Positions 55,529 to 64,000 of a DNA stretch of 64,000 nucleotides are shown in pieces. The notes below the pieces were generated by a model. It made no database searches. It was not told the DNA's origin and saw only the letters and a program-made list of their open reading frames with translations. The stretch spans positions 62,001 through 126,000 of the forward strand of contig CAZRVN010000002.1 in NCBI GenBank assembly GCA_964603595.1, given 5' to 3'. How positions within the stretch are numbered: the stretch's first letter is position 1; the number at the start of each line of letters is the position of its first letter. The stretch is from JAQVEM01 sp964603595 (GTDB taxonomy: Bacteria; Actinomycetota; Humimicrobiia; Humimicrobiales; Humimicrobiaceae). A program made the position numbers and the translations under genes.

Positions 55529-55700
55529 TAAATTAGCTTTGTATCTTTTTATTAATCTCAGTCATTCCGATAGTATTATATTTTTATAATAAGTGCCAAG
55601 GAAATCTAAGGGCAGTGAAAACAAAGGTTCTTAATGTTTTATTAAATAATTAATTCTATTTTAATAAAAGTATAATCAGTATATAAATAAAAGAAAAATA

Positions 55701-55937
55701 AAAGACAAGGATTTTTCTAGAAATTTTAAAGAAGGCTATAAACAGTTTAAAATTGTTGTAATGCTGAGGCAAGCGCGGGAATCAGCAGGTCAAACGCAGG
55801 AAGAACTCGAATGACAGCTTGGAACTAAAAAGAGTGCAATTTCCAGAATAGAGAATCATACTGAAGATATTAAATTATCAACACTGGTACTGACAGCAAA
55901 AGCTTTGGGCAAGAGTGTAAATATTAATATTGATTAG
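55701..55937 (+). pseudogene. Decayed HigA-like XRE antitoxin
   Basis: The frame reads DFSRNFKEGYKQFKIVVMLR, then QARESAGQTQEELE, a TGA stop, then [20 protein letters not shown] and [19 protein letters not shown] ending at TAG 55937. This is a XRE/HigA antitoxin with one stop in the HTH turn (TGA probably from CGA) and no start codon or HigB toxin. The flanks 55529-55700 and 55938-56127 hold nothing assignable. Confidence 0.8.
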
Positions 55938-56127
55938 TTTGATTATTTCTACAGGTTGATAGAATCTTTTTCTCCAGAAGCTAGTATATTAAAACATAAA
56001 TTTTTCAAGGTAACCCAAATCATAAAAAAACATTTTCAAATTGTATATTATTGTTAAGATTTTAATTAAAAGTGATAGAATAATACAATTAGTATTTTTA
56101 TAAAAAGGGAGGCTTAAATAAGATAAT

Positions 56128-57375
56128 ATGATTACAAGTATATTAAGAATGTTTATGGCAAGGTCAGTTAAGCCATTTATTTTTAGCAGGGATCACAGTG
56201 AGGGACTTGACTTAGATGTAGAAAATATAGGGTTGTACTTTCATATACCTTTTTGCAAGGTACTGTGTCCTTTCTGTCCTTATTATAAAGTAAAGTATGA
56301 TAGGGAACTTTTAAAAAAATTTAGCATAGCCCTCTTAAAAGAAATAAAGCTTGTTGCCAGTCTTACTGAAAAGAGAAAAGAAATAGAAAGCATCTATTTC
56401 GGGGGCGGAACCCCTGCACTGGCAATAGATTATCTTCCTCAGATAATAAACCTTACAAAAAGCTTATTTGATGTAAAAGGGGACATGGGCATAGAGCTCC
56501 ACCCCGTGGATGTGAACAGGGAGCTCCTTGGTAAGCTAAAAAGATACGGGTTTAATATGATAAGTATAGGAATACAGTCTTTTCATGATACCTCGTTGTC
56601 TGCTCTTGAGAGGGAAAGGATTGATAATAAAGCAAAGCTAAGGATGCTGGGGGATTTTAAATTTGAGGTAGTAGATGTGGACCTTATATTCGGGATACCG
56701 GGGCAGAGCAGCGGGGACTTGGTTTATGATTTTAAGACTGCAGCAGAAAATGGGGCAACTCAAATTTCTACCTATCCCTTTATAGAGTTTACCTATGCAG
56801 AACTTAAAAATAAACCGCTTGGCAAGAAGGTAAAAAAGAAAATGCTTAATGACCTGGTTAATATCAGTGAAAAACTTGGTTACAGGAGGAGCTCTATATG
56901 GACGTTTTCTAAAGGAGATAAGCTGCAGTATTCTTCGGTTACAAGAGATAATTATATCGGCCTTGGGCCAAGTGCTGCCACTCTTCTCAGGGATATATTC
57001 AAAGTGAACACATTTTCTGTCAGGGAATATATAAAAAAAATTGATGATAATAAACCGGCTACCGCCCTTACTTTTAAATTTAACCAGAGGGAAAGGGCCC
57101 TTTACTGGCTTTTCTGGTCAGCATACCGGCTATATATAGACACAGGTAATTTTTACAAGCTATTTGGCAAAAAACTTGAAGATATGTTCAGCCGTGAATT
57201 ATATTTTGCACAAAAACTGGGGTATATGAAAAAAAATAATAGCGGGTATAAACTTACCGTAAAGGGAGCTTATACCTTCCACCTTATTGAGCAGACCTAT
57301 ACCCGGCAGTATATAGATAAAACATGGAAGTCATCTTTGAAAAATCCCTGGCCTAAAAGGATTACCCTGTACTAA
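56128..57375 (+). CDS. HemN-like radical SAM protein
   Basis: 415 aa. YFHIPFCKVLCPFCPYYKVK carries the CxxxCxxC cluster with the Phe/Tyr pattern of the HemN family. IYFGGGTPALAIDYLPQII, IELHPVDVNRELLGKLKRYG, ISIGIQSFHDTSLSALERE and VDLIFGIPGQ follow the family order, then a HemN C-terminal-like winged helix (NQRERALYWLFWSAYRLYID). It has a Pro/Phe variant at the cluster (CPFC instead of CxYC). It may be a coproporphyrinogen or heme-processing enzyme, but many members have other radical roles. Confidence 0.88.
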   Translation: MITSILRMFMARSVKPFIFSRDHSEGLDLDVENIGLYFHIPFCKVLCPFCPYYKVKYDRELLKKFSIALLKEIKLVASLTEKRKEIESIYFGGGTPALAIDYLPQIINLTKSLFDVKGDMGIELHPVDVNRELLGKLKRYGFNMISIGIQSFHDTSLSALERERIDNKAKLRMLGDFKFEVVDVDLIFGIPGQSSGDLVYDFKTAAENGATQISTYPFIEFTYAELKNKPLGKKVKKKMLNDLVNISEKLGYRRSSIWTFSKGDKLQYSSVTRDNYIGLGPSAATLLRDIFKVNTFSVREYIKKIDDNKPATALTFKFNQRERALYWLFWSAYRLYIDTGNFYKLFGKKLEDMFSRELYFAQKLGYMKKNNSGYKLTVKGAYTFHLIEQTYTRQYIDKTWKSSLKNPWPKRITLY

Positions 57376-57478
57376 TTTTATTTATACAAATCCCGGGAAC
57401 TTGTCTGCATGTGCCGGAATAGTTTGGGAACCTTTAAAAAAATAGGAGTGGATGAAATTGGCTGCCAGTAAATATTTT

Positions 57479-57570
57479 TTACTCCTTGACAGAGCCAAGT
57501 ACAAGTCCGCCTACAAGGTACCTTGAAAGAGCAACGAATAGAATAATAACCGGAATGCTAGTCATAAGAT
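57479..57570 (-). pseudogene. Tail of a MalG-type sugar ABC permease
   Basis: The minus strand reads MTSIPVIILFVALSRYLVGG then LVLGSVKE and a stop, the end of MalG-type sugar ABC permeases (IPxxxLFxxxxRYxVxGLxxGxVK). Only the last ~28 codons remain, and homology ends at 57570, exactly where the next fragment begins in the opposite orientation. Confidence 0.75.
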
Positions 57571-57849
57571 GGTCTTCATATTACTTCCATGGGTGGTGCC
57601 TGGATGTCAGTTGTAATGGGTTTTGCAGGTTTAAGGATAAAAAATGGAATGATTTGCTTCAGACCTGTTATTCCAGAAAAATGGGACAGGTTATCATTTA
57701 AGATTGATGTTAAAGGTTGTTATTTTAGTATAAATATAACCAGGAAGAAATTTTATATTAAACTGGAATCAGGGAATGAAATAGTGATTGAGGTTTCCGG
57801 AAAGAAACAAAAGGTTTCTCCGGGTAAACCTGTAGAGATAAATATTTAA
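57568..57849 (+). pseudogene. C-terminal fragment of a GH65 phosphorylase
   Basis: The frame opens at 57568 with DGLHITSMGGAWMSVVMGFA and runs to GLRIKNGMICFRPVIPEKW and the closing beta strands (FSINITRKKFYIKLESGNEI). This is the C-terminal end of GH65 enzymes (kojibiose/maltose/trehalose phosphorylases), here ~94 of ~750 residues. The remaining frame is intact, but with no start. With the permease tail it marks a deletion junction of a lost disaccharide locus. 57376-57478 holds nothing clear. Confidence 0.8.
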
Positions 57850-57936
57850 CCGTAATAAATTAAATACAGCTTTTTATTCCCCGGTTTTTAAATAAACTAA
57901 AATCAATTTTTTAATATAGTTTTTATATCATCCTAT

Positions 57937-59106
57937 CTATTTACCGGTTCGTCTGGGATACATTCTTAATATACTGGTAAATAACACCAGTAAGAATAAT
58001 GCAGAAAGACTGGTGTAAAATATACCGGATGCTGAAATATTTTCCGAAAGGTAACCTGCAAGGTACTGAAATATGATTGTTCCTGTAAAACCATAACTAT
58101 TAATTATACTGTTTATTGAACCTGAATAACGGGGCTTCTGCTTTATGGCAAGTGAAAGTGCAATAGTGGCTATACCTGAAAAAGAGAAGTTAAAAAGTAA
58201 TAAAAAGAAAACTTTTAGGATTAAGTGATCCACCAGAAAAGAAGTAAATAAAAATACAAAAGCAAGAATCGAGAAAAGCTGCATCAACTTTTTTTCACTA
58301 AATTTACTTACAAGAGAACTCTGGAGCAGCATGCCTGCACAAAAGACAAAAAGATTTAAGCTTAATATCAAAGAGCTGATACTTACAGGTACATTTAAAC
58401 TTTCAAAATAGTTGGTAAACCATGCCCCGAAAGAAAATCCCATACCAAAATGGAGAAAGCTAATAATTCCGCAAAAAATAATAATTATGCTTGAAAAGAG
58501 TCCGCGGTTGGTAGAAAGAAGGTTTATGAAATTCTCTGAGCTTTTTTTGTTACCAAGACTCTCATGTTTTAAAAGCAGTATAAGTATAAATAAAACTACG
58601 TTTGCTGATGCAGCAAACAAAAATATATACCTCCAGCTTATATCAAAAAATAACAAGCCGCTTACTATAAGCGGGGCAAAAGCTGCGCCCAATAGGAATC
58701 CGATATTCAATCTAATTATTATGCTGCTTCTGTTCAGGTTAAAACTATCGCTGATTATGGAGTTTGAATTTATTACAATTGTTCCCCAGGATATTCCGAA
58801 TACAAGGTAGCTTATGGTAAACAAAACATAATTACCCGAAAAGTATAAACTAAGGAAACTGACTGTAAATAATATACTACCAAGAGAAAATATATTTTTC
58901 TTGCCGAATCTTTCTGAAAGAATTCCTGAAAATACGCTTGCAACAAGCAGGCCAAATGCATTAAGTGAAAGGGTAGTGCCTACTATGTCAAGGTCAACCT
59001 TAAAGCTATCAGAGAGTATGGGGATTAAAGGGCCTACTACAGAGCCGCCAATACCCAGCAAAAATAATTGTATAAAAAACAGTGTAAATAATTTTCTATT
59101 AGCCAT
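57937..59106 (-). CDS. Major facilitator superfamily transporter
   Basis: 389 aa with twelve hydrophobic segments. The N-terminal half has VVGPLIPILSDSFKVDLDIVG and the MFS loop 2-3 motif (GILSERFGKKNIFSLGSILF), the second half has SLVSKFSEKKLMQLFSILAF and SLAIKQKPRYSGSINSIIN. No substrate-specific motif is visible. Likely a drug, sugar or organic anion transporter. It is next to the lost sugar locus, so a sugar role is possible but not supported. Confidence 0.88.
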   Translation of the reverse strand: MANRKLFTLFFIQLFLLGIGGSVVGPLIPILSDSFKVDLDIVGTTLSLNAFGLLVASVFSGILSERFGKKNIFSLGSILFTVSFLSLYFSGNYVLFTISYLVFGISWGTIVINSNSIISDSFNLNRSSIIIRLNIGFLLGAAFAPLIVSGLLFFDISWRYIFLFAASANVVLFILILLLKHESLGNKKSSENFINLLSTNRGLFSSIIIIFCGIISFLHFGMGFSFGAWFTNYFESLNVPVSISSLILSLNLFVFCAGMLLQSSLVSKFSEKKLMQLFSILAFVFLFTSFLVDHLILKVFFLLLFNFSFSGIATIALSLAIKQKPRYSGSINSIINSYGFTGTIIFQYLAGYLSENISASGIFYTSLSALFLLVLFTSILRMYPRRTGK

Positions 59107-59304
59107 GATTTAGAATTATAATATTAATGTGTTTTATTTTGTAGATTTTTTTAAGCAGGGATTATTGACTGAATTGTTAACTTACTGCAGTAGGTTTTTA
59201 TAAAATCATAAGTTTTTATTTAACTCCATAATTTACTCATTTTTTATATATATAATTATGCTAGATAATTATGGTAATAAAATAATTTAAAGGAGAGATT
59301 TAAA

Positions 59305-59742
59305 ATGTTTTTTCAGGGATTAATGATATTATCCGGAATTGTGATACTGGCTGTAATATTTCTTACAGGAACAGCATTCTGGATAATGTTTGGTGTTAAG
59401 AAGTTCAAATGGGCACTGGTCACTTCAATTGTCCTTTCGGTACTATTTGTCATCTTTGTAGGAATGCTGGGTTTCAGGATAATATCAGCAAAGACATCTG
59501 GTAATGGAAGACCGGTTGGTATATCAAGCAGGATTGAGAGGAACATAGATAGAATGGAGCTGGGTTTCTTAAAGGAAAGGGGAGCTGGAAATTTCCGAAA
59601 ATTAAAACGGGGTGACGGTCCGGAGATTGAATTTAAAGGCATTGAAAAGGAAAAGCTTGAAGAAATAAGAGAAAACCGGGATAAAATAGAAACCATTACT
59701 GTAAATGTGGATATTGAAGTTGAATATAAGGAAGAACAGTAA
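59305..59742 (+). CDS. Small two-helix membrane protein, unknown
   Basis: 145 aa: two membrane helices (about 5-27 and 37-60) and a charged ~80-residue cytoplasmic or external tail with alternating basic and acidic stretches (GFLKERGAGNFRKLKRGDG, EFKGIEKEKLEEIRENRD). A good AAAGGAGAG ribosome site supports ATG 59305. No family recognised. Confidence 0.65.
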   Translation: MFFQGLMILSGIVILAVIFLTGTAFWIMFGVKKFKWALVTSIVLSVLFVIFVGMLGFRIISAKTSGNGRPVGISSRIERNIDRMELGFLKERGAGNFRKLKRGDGPEIEFKGIEKEKLEEIRENRDKIETITVNVDIEVEYKEEQ

Positions 59743-59824
59743 GTATTACGGAGTTCTATATCTTAAGGATATAATATACAATATAAATTACGGCTTCCTA
59801 ATTTAATTATTATATATTTGTAGC

Positions 59825-59904
59825 GGTGTCCCTGGGCTTTGAAATTTCGAACTGTTTATTGAAAGAATTAGAGAAGCTTAGGAAACTTATCGATTGAAAG
59901 GGAC
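59825..59904 (-). other. Degenerate tRNA-Arg 3' end (att-like site)
   Basis: GGTGTCCCTGGGC (59825-59837) and TTCGAACTG (59846-59854) repeat the 3' end and T-arm of the tRNA-Arg gene at 61484-61560, in the same orientation, with 8 instead of 3 nt between them. AGGGAC at 59899-59904 could close an acceptor stem with GTCCCT (59828-59833), so a whole ancient tRNA copy is also possible. Either way it is non-functional. The rest of 59743-60099 is AT-rich and empty. Confidence 0.55.
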
Positions 59905-60099
59905 AAAGTTAGAACCAGGATTATTGGATTGGAGGGGAGTATTTTTATAATTGGATCAAATTTTTAGAATTAATTTGCTTTTTTTTAACATTGCCTTTTC
60001 ATTAAAAAAAATATTATAATTTTAATAATTTCTTTTAATCATTCGTGTAGCAGTACCTATTATATAATTACACATTATATCTTGAAAGGATAGGTTCTT

Positions 60100-61416
60100 A
60101 TGAAACTAGAGTTAATTGTCCCGGCTACGCAAGAGAATATCTTAAATCGGAAGAAAGCACTGGGCCCACACTTGGGTTTAGCAATGGTTGCCGCCCTAAC
60201 CCCGCCAGAAGTTGAAGTCTCATTAACTGATGAGAATGTCACAGTTATTGATTTCCAAAAGGAAATCGACTTAGTGGGAATCACAACACTAACTGTTACA
60301 GCAACACGTGCTTACGAGATTGCTGATACCTTCAGAGCGAAAGGAGTAAAGGTTATCTTAGGAGGTAGTCACCCTAGCGCTCTACCCAAAGAAGCAATTA
60401 AACATGCTGATGCTGTAGTAATCGGGGAAGCCGAGGGAATTTGGGCAAATGTGATCGACGATTTTAAGGCAAACAAACTACAAAAGATATACAGCCAACG
60501 TAAGCAGCCCAGCTTAATCAACTTGCCTATCCCTCGACGAGACTTGTTCATTGATGGATCGTACTACTTCAGGAACACGATCTCAACCACTAGAGGCTGT
60601 CCCTATGCCTGCTCTTTCTGCTCAGTTACTTCATTCTTCGGCCATACTTATCGTTGCCGCCCTTTAGAAGAAATCCTTAAGGAGATCGAAACAATGAACT
60701 ATAAGAAACCTATCTGGTTCGTTGATGATAATATTATAGGTAGACCAAAGTTTGCTAAAAAACTCTTTCGAGCCCTTGTTTCCTACAAACTAAAGTGGGT
60801 TGCCCAGGCCTCAATCACTATAGCAAGAGATGACGAACTACTCAAACTGGCAGCCGAGAGCGGAAGCATGTCCTTACTCATCGGATTTGAGACACTGTCC
60901 CAGGACAATCTGGCGGCAATGGGTAAGAGGGTGAATGTGGTGGACGAATACGAAATGGTTATCAAAAAGATCCACTCCTACGGCATCGCCATCCACGGCT
61001 TCTTTATTCTTGGCTTAGACGGAGATGATGAAGATGTTTTCGAAAGTACAGTCCGCTTCGCCCAAAAAATGAAGCTAGAGAGTGCTCAATTTGCTTGGCC
61101 AGTTCCATATCCGGGCACTGCCTTATGCGAATCTTTGGATAAAGCTGGACGAATAGTCACTAAAAGCTGGTCACAGTATGAGTCTAGCGTTGTATTTGAG
61201 CCAAAGCTAATGTCACGGGAGATTCTGCAAAAGGGGCGTGACTGGGTTTGGCGCGAGTTCTATAGCCTACCCTCTATTTGGAGGAGATTGGGAATTACAC
61301 ACCGTTATACAGTGCCGCTCTGGGTGGTGAATCTTTATTACCGCTCTTTCTGGCTGAGAAAATTTAGAAATAATAGAGATAGCAGCAAGTTCAAACCCCG
61401 CTTCGTCTATAAGTAA
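60100..61416 (+). CDS. B12-binding radical SAM protein
   Basis: 438 aa. The N-terminal ~130 residues form a cobalamin-binding-like Rossmann domain (LVGITTLTVTATRAYEIAD, VILGGSHPSALPKEAIKHAD, VIGEAEGIW), though a DxHxxG B12 ligand motif is not seen. The radical SAM core has TTRGCPYACSFCSVTSFFG (CxxxCxxC, about 168-175) and FVDDNIIGRPKFAKKLF, and the C-terminal part resembles DUF4070/hopanoid methylase-type tails. It may methylate or rearrange a lipid or natural product. It uses more G/C in codon third positions than its neighbours and sits alone in the islet. A GAAAGGA site precedes ATG. Confidence 0.88.
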   Translation: MKLELIVPATQENILNRKKALGPHLGLAMVAALTPPEVEVSLTDENVTVIDFQKEIDLVGITTLTVTATRAYEIADTFRAKGVKVILGGSHPSALPKEAIKHADAVVIGEAEGIWANVIDDFKANKLQKIYSQRKQPSLINLPIPRRDLFIDGSYYFRNTISTTRGCPYACSFCSVTSFFGHTYRCRPLEEILKEIETMNYKKPIWFVDDNIIGRPKFAKKLFRALVSYKLKWVAQASITIARDDELLKLAAESGSMSLLIGFETLSQDNLAAMGKRVNVVDEYEMVIKKIHSYGIAIHGFFILGLDGDDEDVFESTVRFAQKMKLESAQFAWPVPYPGTALCESLDKAGRIVTKSWSQYESSVVFEPKLMSREILQKGRDWVWREFYSLPSIWRRLGITHRYTVPLWVVNLYYRSFWLRKFRNNRDSSKFKPRFVYK

Positions 61417-61483
61417 TGTTACTGGTTGGGAAGAAAAGGTTTGAATCATAACTGATACTTATATATTAAGTAATATCTTTAGC

Positions 61484-61560
61484 TGGTGTCCCTGGGCAGA
61501 TTCGAACTGCCGACAACAGGATTAGGAATCCTGTGCTCTATCCATCTGAGCTACAGGGAC
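61484..61560 (-). tRNA. tRNA-Arg (CCT)
   Basis: Read on the minus strand, acceptor GTCCCTG pairs with CAGGGAC, the anticodon loop is TTCCTAA (anticodon CCT), and the T-loop is AGTTCGAATCT. The CCA end is encoded at 61484-61486. Its 3' end is the boundary of the radical SAM islet. Confidence 0.96.
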
Positions 61561-61803
61561 ATGCTATAAACCTATAATATTAAGCCAGATAAACTTAAAC
61601 CCGGCAGGTTGCGGTAACATAAATTTTTAGCTCTTGAGTGTGTTTTTTACATAATGCAATGTATATATAAATAAACTAATATATATACTACTGACATATA
61701 AATATACAGCTACTTTAAGCCTGCAACTGCTTTGCCCGGCTAAACACAACCAGAAATACTATCAGAGCCAATTGTTTCTGTCAAAACCTTCATTCTTCAG
61801 GTG

Positions 61804-62745
61804 CTACTTTTCTAGAGACATACCTATTATCTCATCTACTAGTTGCTCAAAAGACATGCCTGCTTCTTCTGCTGACAGGGGGAGGAGACTGGTATCTGTC
61901 ATACCTGGAGAAGTGTTAAGCTCCAGGACATAGGGAACTTTTCCCTTTTTATCAAGCATCATGTCAACACGTGAAAGTCTGTTACATCTAAGTGCATTAT
62001 TTACCGCAATAGCAGTCTGTTTTACTTTTTTATCTTCGGCAGGTGAGAGTCTGGCCGGAACGAAATAATCTGTTTCTCCAACCCCGGATCTTGATTCAAA
62101 ATCAAAAAATTTCTTTTTGGGTACTATCTCTACTATAGGTAATGTTCTTGGTTTATCTTTCCCGATTATGCTGACTGCGAGCTCCACTCCGTCTATGAAT
62201 TTTTCCAGTATCACTTTCTTGCTGTAGCTTAAAGCGTAAATTATTGCTTCGGGTAAGCTCTCCTTATCGTTTACGATTCTTATTCCCAGGGCCGAACCCT
62301 GGGCTGACGGTTTTACTACCATGGGAAGGCCTATTTTTTCTATTATGAAAGGAAGCAGCTTTGATGAGCCAAGTTCCCTGAATGAGCTGGTATTTAAAAA
62401 ATAAAAGGGCGGGGTGGGAATTTCCTTACTGATAAATATTTGTTTTGAAATTATCTTATCAAAGCTTAAAACATTGGGATAAACACCCGGTCCGGTATAA
62501 GGGATACCCAGAACTTCCAGAATTTCCTGTATTGTACCATCCTCTCCGTCTTTTCCGTGAAGGGCGATGTATACAAGGTCAATTTTTTCAGAATTAAGGT
62601 TGTCTACTATTGATTCATTGACATCCATTTTAATTACATTATGCCCCAGCTTCCTTAAAGCATTTGAGATTCTCTGTCCGCTTTTAATGGAAAATTCTCT
62701 TTCGAGGGACCTTCCTCCCATAAGTACAGCAATATTTTTTTTCAT
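61804..62745 (-). CDS. ddl: D-alanine--D-alanine ligase
   Basis: 313 aa ATP-grasp enzyme. VLMGGRSLEREFSIKSGQRI, YIALHGKDGEDGTIQEILE, GIPYTGPGVYPNVLSFDK, MVVKPSAQGSALGIRIV, EKFIDGVELAVSIIG and LELNTSPGMTDTSLLPL are all family signatures. It makes the D-Ala-D-Ala dipeptide for peptidoglycan. ATG 62745 is preferred over GTG 62754 (GAGAG ribosome site spacing). It is preceded by the aminotransferase gene with a 37 bp gap. Confidence 0.97.
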   Translation of the reverse strand: MKKNIAVLMGGRSLEREFSIKSGQRISNALRKLGHNVIKMDVNESIVDNLNSEKIDLVYIALHGKDGEDGTIQEILEVLGIPYTGPGVYPNVLSFDKIISKQIFISKEIPTPPFYFLNTSSFRELGSSKLLPFIIEKIGLPMVVKPSAQGSALGIRIVNDKESLPEAIIYALSYSKKVILEKFIDGVELAVSIIGKDKPRTLPIVEIVPKKKFFDFESRSGVGETDYFVPARLSPAEDKKVKQTAIAVNNALRCNRLSRVDMMLDKKGKVPYVLELNTSPGMTDTSLLPLSAEEAGMSFEQLVDEIIGMSLEK

Positions 62746-62782
62746 TTTAATCACTCTCGTATAAATATTATAGATAATATTA

Positions 62783-64000
62783 TTATTTAAAGCTCTTATA
62801 TAGTTTAATTTTTTCTTTTACCAGACCGGCTAAAATTTTAATTCCTTTTTCTATTCTTCCGGTTTCTTCTGTGCAGTAAGCAAGTCTTGCTTCGTTCAGC
62901 CCTCTGCTGTCTGCATAGAAACCACTGCCTGGAACAAAAGCTACCTTATTTCTTACCGCGTCTGCCAGCAGTTCTTTGGTATTCAGGTATCTTGGAAGTT
63001 TTAACCACACAAAAAAACCTCCTTCTGGCCTGGACCACATGGAACCTTTTGGGAAATTGCTCTCAAGGGTACTTAACATGGCGTCTCTTCTGGCAGAATA
63101 TATACTTTTAAATTTATCTATATTCTCCTGCCATACCGGGTCTGAGAAATATTCATAGGCAATTTTTTGTGAAAAGGTGCTTACACATAGTATAGTAGAT
63201 TGTACCCCGAGTATTATTTTTTCCAGAATAGGGCGGGGGGCTACAACCCAGCCGATTCTAAATCCTGGGGCAAGGAGTTTTGAAAGTGTGCTCAGGTAAA
63301 TTACATTATGATTATCTCCCTTAATATCAAGCTCTTTTATGGTTGGAATGGATTTGCCTTCAAACCTCAGCATGCCATAGGGATTATCTTCCAGTATCAC
63401 AGTTTTATATTTTTTAGCTAATTCCAGGATTTTTTTCCTGCGTTTAAGACTTAAAGTCACTCCCGAGGGATTTGAAAAGTTTGGCACCAGGTATATGAAC
63501 TTGACCTGGATGCCTTTTTTTGACAACTCATTTAATTTTTCCTCCAGGATAGAAACATTCATACCGCTGCTGTCAACTTCAATACCTTCTATTTGTGCCT
63601 CGTAGGATTTGAAGGAGTTTAAAGCTCCCGTGTATGAAGGTGCTTCTGTAATTACAACGTCACCCGGGTCTATAAAGACCTTGGACAGTAAATCCAGTGC
63701 CTGCTGCCCTCCGGTGGTGATAGCTATATCCTCCTCTACTTCATCTATCCCTTCAAGTTTCATTACTTCTATTAATTTAGTTTTAAGAGGGTAATAACCG
63801 TCTGAACCACTGTACTGCAGACTGATGTCACTGTCTGTTTTTATAATTCTTTTAACATATCTTTCCAGTCTCTGGAAATTTAAAGCCTTTACTTCAGGTA
63901 ATCCTCCTGAAAAGGAGATAATATCAGGTCTGGCAGAAAGGGAAAGTAAATCTCTTATTTCAGAAGAAAACATGTATTCAGTTCTGCTTGAATACAGGTG
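62783..64000 (-). CDS. PLP-dependent aminotransferase (class I, LysN-like), partial
   Basis: At least 396 aa are in view. DIISFSGGLPEVKALNFQRL, LQYSGSDGYYPLKTKLIEVM, TTGGQQALDLLSKVFIDPGD, YLVPNFSNPSGVTLSLKRR and YLSTLSKLLAPGFRIGW (PLP-binding Lys) place it with 2-aminoadipate/valine-type aminotransferases. Although ATG 63973 opens the frame, the same frame continues upstream as YSSRTEYM before the window ends, which fits the family's N-terminus, so the true start is beyond 64000. It probably forms an operon with ddl. Confidence 0.92.
   Translation of the reverse strand, partial: HLYSSRTEYMFSSEIRDLLSLSARPDIISFSGGLPEVKALNFQRLERYVKRIIKTDSDISLQYSGSDGYYPLKTKLIEVMKLEGIDEVEEDIAITTGGQQALDLLSKVFIDPGDVVITEAPSYTGALNSFKSYEAQIEGIEVDSSGMNVSILEEKLNELSKKGIQVKFIYLVPNFSNPSGVTLSLKRRKKILELAKKYKTVILEDNPYGMLRFEGKSIPTIKELDIKGDNHNVIYLSTLSKLLAPGFRIGWVVAPRPILEKIILGVQSTILCVSTFSQKIAYEYFSDPVWQENIDKFKSIYSARRDAMLSTLESNFPKGSMWSRPEGGFFVWLKLPRYLNTKELLADAVRNKVAFVPGSGFYADSRGLNEARLAYCTEETGRIEKGIKILAGLVKEKIKLYKSFK

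Larger units (their letters stand above)
59825..61484. mobile_element. Putative tRNA-Arg-targeted genomic islet
   Basis: A ~1.66 kb segment is bounded by the 3' end of tRNA-Arg(CCT) and by the degenerate copy of that end, in direct orientation, as when an integrase inserts DNA at a tRNA 3' end. It holds one gene whose base composition is clearly more GC-rich than its neighbours. No integrase or recombinase is present, so this is either a decayed island or a passenger left after deletion. Confidence 0.45.

Overview
The window is a low-GC bacterial chromosome segment with no rRNA, no CRISPR array and no intact transposase. The block recF - dciA (DUF721) - gyrB - gyrA - small membrane proteins - tRNA-Ile(GAT) - tRNA-Ala(TGC) is a typical near-origin arrangement. 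The small membrane protein just before the tRNA pair looks like DUF3566, which in known genomes follows gyrA in Actinobacteria. Together with the AT-rich composition and an apparently anaerobic or fermentative gene set, this suggests a deep-branching, low-GC actinobacterial lineage, perhaps an uncultured subsurface or sediment group. That placement is an inference from gene order and protein character, not from a search.

Layout. 1-3200: a PadR regulator with its membrane partner behind a promoter carrying two near-identical operators, set among decayed genes (a GGDEF tail, a Ppm1/PCMT-type methyltransferase, a carbohydrate-binding-like secreted protein). 3200-11000: an orphan Imm5-like immunity protein, an unusual CDF metal transporter, a DedA protein overlapping a GT4 glycosyltransferase split at an A7 slippery tract, a GNAT protein, a ketopantoate-reductase-like enzyme and a small methyltransferase. 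11100-18850: a secreted protein with 21 Lys-Asp repeats, then a cyclic-di-GMP and two-component cluster: a 7TM-PAS-GGDEF-HD-GYP protein with an attenuator-like leader, divergent from a Cache/HAMP histidine kinase, a single-domain response regulator and a REC-HD-GYP protein. 18842-28800: DUF3048 lipoprotein-like protein, Na/Pi cotransporter plus PhoU, LysE exporter plus FAH hydrolase, a DrrAB-type ABC exporter, an ATP-cone nuclease and an L,D-transpeptidase. 28875-36414: the recF-gyrA block and tRNAs. 36500-45500: an orphan galactitol-type PTS IIC, a DUF3786 protein, and a pyruvate/acetoin dehydrogenase complex (E1 alpha, E1 beta, E2, E3) with lipB on the opposite strand inside it.

45600-64000: M23 peptidase, class I fructose-bisphosphate aldolase, HU, small redox proteins (stand-alone RnfB-type Fe-S protein, Rieske ferredoxin), then a tight four-gene operon (DUF6273-HEAT protein, long HEAT protein, radical SAM/SPASM enzyme, Lcl/DUF1566-like membrane protein) with no function I can name. 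After an alpha/beta hydrolase and msrB come a decayed HigA-like antitoxin, a HemN-like radical SAM enzyme, and an abrupt junction of two sugar-utilisation remnants (MalG-type permease tail and GH65 phosphorylase tail). A B12-binding radical SAM gene of visibly higher GC sits between tRNA-Arg(CCT) and a degenerate copy of that tRNA's 3' end in the same orientation, which looks like a minimal tRNA-targeted islet. The window ends with ddl and an aminotransferase that runs off the right edge.

The most distinctive observations are the tRNA-Arg islet, the DUF6273/HEAT/SPASM/Lcl operon, the attenuator leader on the cyclic-di-GMP enzyme, the exact A AAA AAA slippage site in the glycosyltransferase, and the number of recognisable decaying genes (at least seven), which points to ongoing gene loss.
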